Source: VRUE01 sp036376915
Lineage (GTDB): Bacteria; Actinomycetota; Thermoleophilia; Solirubrobacterales; 70-9
Assembly (NCBI GenBank): GCA_036376915.1
Contig: DASUZK010000044.1
Coordinates: 1 to 17,249 of the forward strand
Reading direction: 5' to 3'
DNA length: 17,249 bases
Below, piece after piece: positions 12,777 through 17,249 of this stretch. The position numbers and the translations under genes are program-made. Numbering within the stretch: the stretch's first letter is position 1; every line of letters starts with the position of its first letter. The notes beneath the pieces are model-generated. The model saw only the letters and a list, made by a program, of their open reading frames with translations. It ran no database searches and was not told where the DNA came from.

Positions 12777-15706
12777 ACCTTGCCGCCCGCCTCGTCTATC
12801 GGTCCGAGATCCACGAGGTAGAGAGTTTGGTCTCCGGCGGGGACGTCACGGTCGACCGGCCCCTCGGTGACCATCACGGGGCTGGTGAAGCCGCCGGCGA
12901 ACGTGCTCACGTCGAGTTTTTCGTCAGCCGCGCCGGTGAGCACGCGAACGATGTCGCCGCTGGGGTAGTCGCCATAGTAGAAGGCGGCCTGACCAGCCGC
13001 CGGCTTCCAGGGCGAGGGGAAGGACGAGCCGGTGTAGAAGGCGCCGCCGATGATGGCGTGGTCGACGCCGCTGCTGTCGTACTCGTACAGCGGCGTCAGC
13101 GGCGAGGCGAAACCGCACTCGCTCGGGTAGAGGTCCTTATAAGGGCTCTCGGGCGTCCCCTCGTAGCAGGGCCAGCCGTAGTTGGGCACCACCCCGGCGC
13201 TGGCGGTGCCCGTGATCACGTTGAGCTCCTCCCAGGCGCCCCAGCCGACGTCGGTCAGGTACCAGCTGCCCGGCGAGCTGGGCCGCTCGGCGATGCGGAA
13301 CGGGTTGCGGAAGCCCATCGCCCAGGTGCGCGCGCGGGGGCTGGACTTGTCGACCTGGCTGGCGTATTCGGGATTGCCCGGAACGCCTTCGCCGGTCGCC
13401 GGGTCGACGCGCAGGATCTTGCCCGCGAGCGAGTCGGGGTCGACCGAGCGCAGGGCGAGCGGGTCCGTGCCGCCGGTGCCTGGCCCCTCCGGGCTGGCAC
13501 CGTCGGGGGTTGAGATCCAGAGCATGCCGTCGGAGCCGATCTGCAGGCTCCCGGCCGAGTGGGTGTAGGCATCCGAGGGGAGGCAGTCGGAGCCCGGGCC
13601 AGGCGGGCAGGTGTCTCCGGTCCCGGGCGCCGCGGCGTCGGCGCCGACGAGGGTCTTGCGTTCGGGATCGCCGAGATGCGCGGTGCCGTCGGCGTCGAGC
13701 TTGAAGCGCTCGACCCGGGAGACGGTGCGGTCGCCGAAGGTATCGGCTTTCTGCACCGTGTAATAGACGTAGAAGAAGCCGTTCGTTTCGAAATCGGGGT
13801 CGAGGACGAAGCCGAGCAGGCCCTGGTCATTGGGACCGCTGTTGACGAGGTCTTCGATGTCGAGCACCTCTTCGAAGGAGCCGGCGTTGCCGGCGCCCTC
13901 GGCAGCCGCGCTGTCGAGCCTGACCAGCTTGCCGTCGCGCAGGGTCACGTACATGTCTCCGTTGGCGGCGACGTCGACCGCGGTCGGGCCGTCGAGCCCC
14001 GAGGCGACTTCGGCCGCGTCGAAGCCCGCGGGCAGCTGCACGTTGCTCCCGACGCCGCCGAAGGACTCCTGCGGCACGTCGCGATAGTCGGTCTGGTAGA
14101 CGGCGTTGACCTCGTCGAAGCGAACGTCGTGGGGCGCCAGCTCCGCCCGGCTCGTCTCGTTGACCAGGGAGAGCCATGCTTCCGGCATGCTGCCCGGCAG
14201 CGCGCGATCCGTGCCGGGACCGGGGTCCAGGTCCAGCACCTGGTCAACGTCGGGTTCGGCCGTGTTTGGCTTGTAGCGAACCTCGTAGCGACCCGGGGCG
14301 CTCATTTCGATGGTCATGTAGACGTTCTGCAGGCCCACTGTGGTCAGGTCGCCCGAAGCGGCGATCACGTGATCCGCCCCCGCCGAGGCACTGTCCCTGG
14401 CGACGACGATCGCGTCGCCGTCGGCGTCGCTGCGCAGCTCGACCGAGATCCAGGGGGCCTCCGAACCGCGCAGGTCCGCGACCGTCCCCGCTTCTTCGTC
14501 GCGGATCCCGGCGGGATGGTCGACGGAGAGGTTGAGCTGGGCGGCGACGTGCGTGTCGAGCGTCGAGGGGTTGATCGGGACAAGGGCCCTCGTTTCCACG
14601 ATGGTCGCTTCACCTTCGCGCCAGGTGAGCGCGATCGGGGTCTGGTAGACGGCAACCTCGCCCACGTACTCGCCCGCGCCGGCCAACCCATCGCTGTCGA
14701 TCGTGCTTCGCAGAGAGCCGGACTGGGCGCTGCTGCTGCCGCACTGGGTGCAATTCTGCTCGATCTGGGCCCAGCCCTCGACGTTGGGGACCTTGCCGGC
14801 CCCGCGAACCGCGAGGGTGTTCGACCCGGGCACGTGCCCCGCGTCGGTGACCACGTCGGTGCGGTACAGGTAGTCGGTTCCCTTGGCGACCCGCTGGTTG
14901 TCCTGGATGACCCCGGCTAGCGGCGAGCTGCTGGTGCCGACCACCTGGTAGGTGCTGTCGGGTTCGTCGCGCTTCTTGCGCAGGAGGCAGATCGTCTTGA
15001 AGTCCGTCGCCGCGGAGGCGCCGTGCCCGACTTTGGGACGGCCCTCGTTGATCACGTTGGCGAGGCCCTCGAGGCTCGACGTCAGGCCGGTGCCGCCTAG
15101 AGCCGGGCCGCGGGAGTTGCAGTCGAAGGTCGGTTTTTCGCCCGGAGGAGGCGGTGGGGGCGGCGCCCCGCCGCCGCTCGGCGGGTTGAGCGGGTCGGCG
15201 TCCTGGCCGTCGGGGACCCCGTCGCCGTCCGTATCCGTCTTTCGCGGGTCAGTCCCCTCCCGAAGCTCCTTCTCGTTCGCCCAGCCGTCGCCGTCGTCAT
15301 CGAAGAAGACCGAGAACCGCGTCGGCTTGCTGCGCCCGTGGCGGTTGATCACCTGCAGCGGGCCGCTGACCGCGCCGGCGCCGCCGCCCTTGAACCTGGC
15401 GAAGGGCGCGCGCAGGACGATCTTCTGCGATCCGCGAGCCACCGTCTCCTGGACCCGGACGTCATCCGAGCCACCCGGGCCTCCTCGGAACACGATCGCG
15501 TTGTGCCTTGCCCCGGCCACGAACCCGCGACCCTTGACGACCAGCCTCGCATTGCGCTCTAGCTCATGCGGCGAGGCGCTGCCGATTACCGGCCGCCCGC
15601 CGTCAGCCGCCCGCGCGGGAGCGGCAGCGCCCCCGATCAGAGCCAGCGACAGCAAGGTCGCAGCGACTACTGTGCGGCGAAACAAAAGTCTCAAGCTGGC
15701 CGACAA
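12749..15706 (-). CDS. Secreted protein with calcium-binding TSP3-like repeats and glucose/sorbosone dehydrogenase propeller
   Basis: The product has 985 residues from TTG 15706. That start gives a compact signal peptide (MSASLRLLFRRTVVAATLL..., cleavage near ARA, about residue 33). The frame stays open to ATG 15823, but the extra stretch is AT-richer and looks intergenic. Domains in order: an IPT/TIG-like sandwich (about 38-134); a thrombospondin-type-3-like calcium segment (DDDGDGWANEKEL and DTDGDGVPDGQDADP, about 136-172); a seven-proline linker; an unrecognised region (about 195-550); and a beta-propeller of the GSDH/PQQ sugar-dehydrogenase family (about 558-985), with DQGLLGFVLDPDF, HSAGSLQIGSDGMLWI, LAGKILRVDPATG and GFRNPFRI. 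The fold in this family oxidises sugars using PQQ, but many members lack proven activity. It is the first gene of the glycan operon, which suggests a cell-surface role in modifying or binding the polymer. Confidence 0.85.
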   Translation of the reverse strand: MSASLRLLFRRTVVAATLLSLALIGGAAAPARAADGGRPVIGSASPHELERNARLVVKGRGFVAGARHNAIVFRGGPGGSDDVRVQETVARGSQKIVLRAPFARFKGGGAGAVSGPLQVINRHGRSKPTRFSVFFDDDGDGWANEKELREGTDPRKTDTDGDGVPDGQDADPLNPPSGGGAPPPPPPPGEKPTFDCNSRGPALGGTGLTSSLEGLANVINEGRPKVGHGASAATDFKTICLLRKKRDEPDSTYQVVGTSSSPLAGVIQDNQRVAKGTDYLYRTDVVTDAGHVPGSNTLAVRGAGKVPNVEGWAQIEQNCTQCGSSSAQSGSLRSTIDSDGLAGAGEYVGEVAVYQTPIALTWREGEATIVETRALVPINPSTLDTHVAAQLNLSVDHPAGIRDEEAGTVADLRGSEAPWISVELRSDADGDAIVVARDSASAGADHVIAASGDLTTVGLQNVYMTIEMSAPGRYEVRYKPNTAEPDVDQVLDLDPGPGTDRALPGSMPEAWLSLVNETSRAELAPHDVRFDEVNAVYQTDYRDVPQESFGGVGSNVQLPAGFDAAEVASGLDGPTAVDVAANGDMYVTLRDGKLVRLDSAAAEGAGNAGSFEEVLDIEDLVNSGPNDQGLLGFVLDPDFETNGFFYVYYTVQKADTFGDRTVSRVERFKLDADGTAHLGDPERKTLVGADAAAPGTGDTCPPGPGSDCLPSDAYTHSAGSLQIGSDGMLWISTPDGASPEGPGTGGTDPLALRSVDPDSLAGKILRVDPATGEGVPGNPEYASQVDKSSPRARTWAMGFRNPFRIAERPSSPGSWYLTDVGWGAWEELNVITGTASAGVVPNYGWPCYEGTPESPYKDLYPSECGFASPLTPLYEYDSSGVDHAIIGGAFYTGSSFPSPWKPAAGQAAFYYGDYPSGDIVRVLTGAADEKLDVSTFAGGFTSPVMVTEGPVDRDVPAGDQTLYLVDLGPIDEAGGKVWRFTHEGP

Positions 15707-15714
15707 GGCACAAA

Positions 15715-15720
15715 AGCCTA
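15715..15720 (-). promoter_or_regulatory. Candidate -10 box for the glycan operon
   Basis: The minus strand reads TAGGCT, then 8 nt, then TTG 15706. This is the same hexamer and spacing as at the gene starting at 753. It supports the short start and a nearly leaderless transcript. No good -35 is seen at 16-18 nt. Confidence 0.35.
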
Positions 15721-15750
15721 CGACACCGAGCCTTTCCGCATTCAGACAGT

Positions 15751-15774
15751 CAAACGCTTTTTTCACAAACGCTT
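15751..15774. repeat. Direct repeat pair in the divergent intergenic region
   Basis: CAAACGCTT occurs at 15751-15759 and again at 15766-15774, a 15-nt period. The pair lies about 30-55 bp upstream of the candidate minus-strand -10, where a regulator would bind. It is a candidate operator only. Confidence 0.3.
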
Positions 15775-15809
15775 CGACGAACTGGCGTAGCGTCCCTATC
15801 ATGTCGCCC

Positions 15810-15834
15810 TTGGGGGTTTGCATATTTTCCCCAA
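15810..15834. promoter_or_regulatory. Inverted repeat TTGGGG-N13-CCCCAA, candidate operator
   Basis: The 6-bp arms at 15810-15815 and 15829-15834 surround an AT-rich 13-nt spacer containing GCATATTTT. A third TTGGGG is at 15863-15868. It lies between the divergent glycan genes and could bind a dimeric regulator of both directions. Confidence 0.3.
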
Positions 15835-15862
15835 TCTCCGTCGTTTTTCTGAATTCAAGTCC

Positions 15863-15891
15863 TTGGGGTCCTTTGCCGAAAGTCTTCCTAT
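15863..15891 (+). promoter_or_regulatory. Candidate promoter of the sugar-phosphate transferase gene
   Basis: TTGGGG (15863-15868), a 17-nt spacer and TCCTAT (15886-15891) are followed by 6 nt and ATG 15898. Spacing is ideal but both boxes deviate from consensus. There is no Shine-Dalgarno, as at other first genes of transcription units here. Confidence 0.35.
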
Positions 15892-15897
15892 CCGGCC

Positions 15898-16710
15898 ATG
15901 ACTCCCGATAACAAACACGAACTGCACATGATCCACTCGGCCCCCGGAGTCGAAAGTCAACCTATGGCAGGGGCCCCCACGCAAGCCGCTCGTCTGCCGG
16001 ACTTCTCGGCCGATGCCGGATCCGCGACCTCGGCGGCGTCGGACCTCCCAGAGAGGCTCAATGCATTTGCGATTCGCGCCGTAGACATCTTGATCTCGGC
16101 GACCCTGCTGGTCCTGCTTCTGCCGGTGATCCTGGTCGCGGTGATCGTGATCAGGATCGACTCCCCCGGCGCCGCGTTCTTCCGCGTCGACCGAATCGGC
16201 TTCCACGGGCGCCCGCTGCGAATGCTGAAGTTCCGCAAGATGCGCGACGACGCCGCCGGGCCCAACCTGACGACCGACGACGACCACCGCTTCACCCGGG
16301 TCGGCGTCCTGCTCGCCAAGCTGAAGATAGACGAGCTGCCGCAGCTCTGGCACGTGCTGCGAGGGGAGATGAGCCTCGTCGGCCCCCGCCCCGAGGACCC
16401 GGAATTCGTCGTCATGCACGAGCAGATCTACAGGATCATCCTCGGCGTCAGGCCTGGCATGACCGGTCTCTCGCAGATCGCCTTCGCCGAGGAGAGCAGG
16501 ATCCTCGATGACGATGACCCTCACAGTCACTACGTGGGCAAGATCCTGCCCCAGAAGGTCTTGCTCGACGAGATGTACGCGGAGGAGCGCAGCCTCAAGC
16601 TCAATCTAAGGATCTTGTTCTGGACGACGGCGGCCGTGATCATGCGACGCCAGGTCGCCGTACACCGGGATTCGGGCAAGATGAACCTCCGCAGAAGGGA
16701 CGCGAAATGA
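15898..16710 (+). CDS. Polyprenyl-phosphate sugar-phosphate transferase (monotopic PGT)
   Basis: The product has 270 residues. After a disordered N-terminus of about 55 residues comes one hydrophobic segment (about 60-82, AVDILISATLLVLLLP). The catalytic domain follows: KFRKMRDDA, the Asp-Glu dyad in KIDELPQLWHVLRGEMS (D145, E146), SLVGPRPEDPEF and GVRPGMTGLSQI. These are signatures of the bacterial sugar transferase family (PglC/WcaJ C-terminal type). It moves a sugar-1-phosphate from a nucleotide sugar to undecaprenyl phosphate, the first committed step of the glycan. The family's multi-helix N-terminal region and Rossmann domain (WcaJ type) are absent, so it is the small form. Its stop overlaps the next start as ATGA. 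It is divergent from the rest of the glycan operon across a 191-bp intergenic region. The sugar is not predictable. Confidence 0.9.
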   Translation: MTPDNKHELHMIHSAPGVESQPMAGAPTQAARLPDFSADAGSATSAASDLPERLNAFAIRAVDILISATLLVLLLPVILVAVIVIRIDSPGAAFFRVDRIGFHGRPLRMLKFRKMRDDAAGPNLTTDDDHRFTRVGVLLAKLKIDELPQLWHVLRGEMSLVGPRPEDPEFVVMHEQIYRIILGVRPGMTGLSQIAFAEESRILDDDDPHSHYVGKILPQKVLLDEMYAEERSLKLNLRILFWTTAAVIMRRQVAVHRDSGKMNLRRRDAK

Positions 16711-17249
16711 GCAAGAAGGCAGTCATCCTCGCCGGCGGCAAGGGGTCTCGGCTCGCGCCTTACACGACTGTGCTGCCGAAGCCCCTCCTGCCGGTCGGCG
16801 ACTGCGCGATACTCGACGTGGTCGTGCGCCAGCTGCGCAATGACGGCTTCGACGACCTGACCTTCGCGGTCGGCTACCTCGCCCACTTGATCCGCGCCGT
16901 CTTCAGCGACGGCTCCGGCCACGACGTCTCGATCGCCTACCACGAAGAGAAGGCCCCCCTGGGCACAGCCGGCGCTCTGGCCACGGTCGAGGACCTCGAC
17001 GAGACCTTCCTGGCAATGAACGGCGATGTGCTCACGGCGCTCGACTATGGCGAGCTCTACCGCACCCATCAAGCCTCTGGCAACCTGTTGACGATCGCCA
17101 CCCACCGACGCGTGGTCAGCACCGACTACGGGGTGATCCACGTCAACGGCAGCACCGGGGAGACCAGCCAGGTGACCGGGTACGAAGAGAAGCCGGAGAT
17201 CCCTTACGTGGTCAGCATGGGCGTCTACGTCGCCGAGCCGGAGGTTCTT
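16707..17249 (+). CDS. Sugar-nucleotide pyrophosphorylase (nucleotidyltransferase), 3' end cut by window
   Basis: The 181 codons present are open to the window edge, so the gene is partial. The start MSKKAVILAGGKGSRLAPY has the nucleotide-binding loop GGKGSRL at 10-16, followed by the signature PKPLLPV (24-30). The metal-binding Asp is in MNGDV (D107), and EEKPE follows near 160. This is the family of mannose-1-phosphate guanylyltransferases and glucose-1-phosphate uridylyl/thymidylyl transferases, which make an NDP-sugar from a sugar-1-phosphate and NTP. The base specificity cannot be settled on this half. The start ATG overlaps the upstream stop, and AAGGGA at 16695-16700 gives a proper Shine-Dalgarno 6 nt away. 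It would supply the donor for the adjacent transferase. Confidence 0.88.
   Translation, partial: MSKKAVILAGGKGSRLAPYTTVLPKPLLPVGDCAILDVVVRQLRNDGFDDLTFAVGYLAHLIRAVFSDGSGHDVSIAYHEEKAPLGTAGALATVEDLDETFLAMNGDVLTALDYGELYRTHQASGNLLTIATHRRVVSTDYGVIHVNGSTGETSQVTGYEEKPEIPYVVSMGVYVAEPEVL

Noticed and set aside
13064..13097. 10-bp inverted repeat with 14-nt loop inside the propeller gene
   Set aside because: It lies deep in conserved coding sequence with ordinary codon bias; probably chance.
11322..14920. Long plus-strand frames opposite the large ligase and the propeller protein (11322-12821, 13559-14920)
   Set aside because: Same shadow effect: no signal peptide, helices or motifs fitting a family, and opposite strongly supported genes.
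1..17249. tRNA, rRNA, CRISPR array, prophage, toxin-antitoxin or transposon genes
   Set aside because: I looked on both strands and saw no regular repeat-spacer array, no cloverleaf-like sequence I could defend, and no ORF resembling a transposase, integrase or toxin.

Overview
The window is a GC-rich chromosomal stretch, and most genes look well above 70% G+C. The gene content suggests an Actinomycetota bacterium: ethylmalonyl-CoA mutase, an LPxTG sortase substrate, a Wzz/BY-kinase fusion, and promoters placed directly against start codons without a Shine-Dalgarno. A deep lineage such as Thermoleophilia/Solirubrobacterales is my inference and is not proven by the sequence. I see no rRNA, tRNA, CRISPR, transposase or phage gene.

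Left part (58-4703). A small secreted protein gene (minus strand) diverges from a two-gene metabolic operon. The operon encodes ethylmalonyl-CoA mutase (ecm/meaA), coupled by a TTGA stop/start overlap to an L-2-hydroxyglutarate oxidase-like flavoprotein (lhgO). It ends in a perfect 17-bp-arm hairpin that contains the lhgO stop codon. Next comes an unrecognised 188-residue protein with two CxxC pairs.

Middle (4679-6239). A secreted two-domain protein, with a polysaccharide-lyase-like jelly roll followed by LamG, has clearly lower G+C than its surroundings. It lies between two near-identical 23-bp direct repeats. A 9-bp-arm hairpin separates it from the convergent operon to its right.

Right part (6247-17249) is an exopolysaccharide/capsule locus. 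Reading leftwards from about 15706, a six-gene minus-strand operon encodes: a secreted protein with calcium-binding repeats and a glucose/sorbosone-dehydrogenase-type propeller; a large Wzy/ligase-family membrane protein with a TPR-like tail; a 95-residue LPxTG protein; a second Wzy/ligase-family protein; an ExoA-like family 2 glycosyltransferase; and a Wzz-BY-kinase chain-length regulator. Most junctions are 4-base stop/start overlaps. Diverging from it are a polyprenyl-phosphate sugar-phosphate transferase, which would start the lipid-linked glycan, and a sugar-nucleotide pyrophosphorylase cut by the window end. No flippase, sortase or LCP ligase is in view.

The observations most worth following are: (1) the LPxTG protein encoded directly before a Wzy_C-family ligase, which suggests a wall-anchored glycan acceptor; (2) a 32-bp perfect palindrome just inside that ligase gene, with a second strong hairpin at the same offset in the next gene; (3) a recurrent leaderless-type promoter arrangement; and (4) the low-G+C LamG gene between direct repeats.
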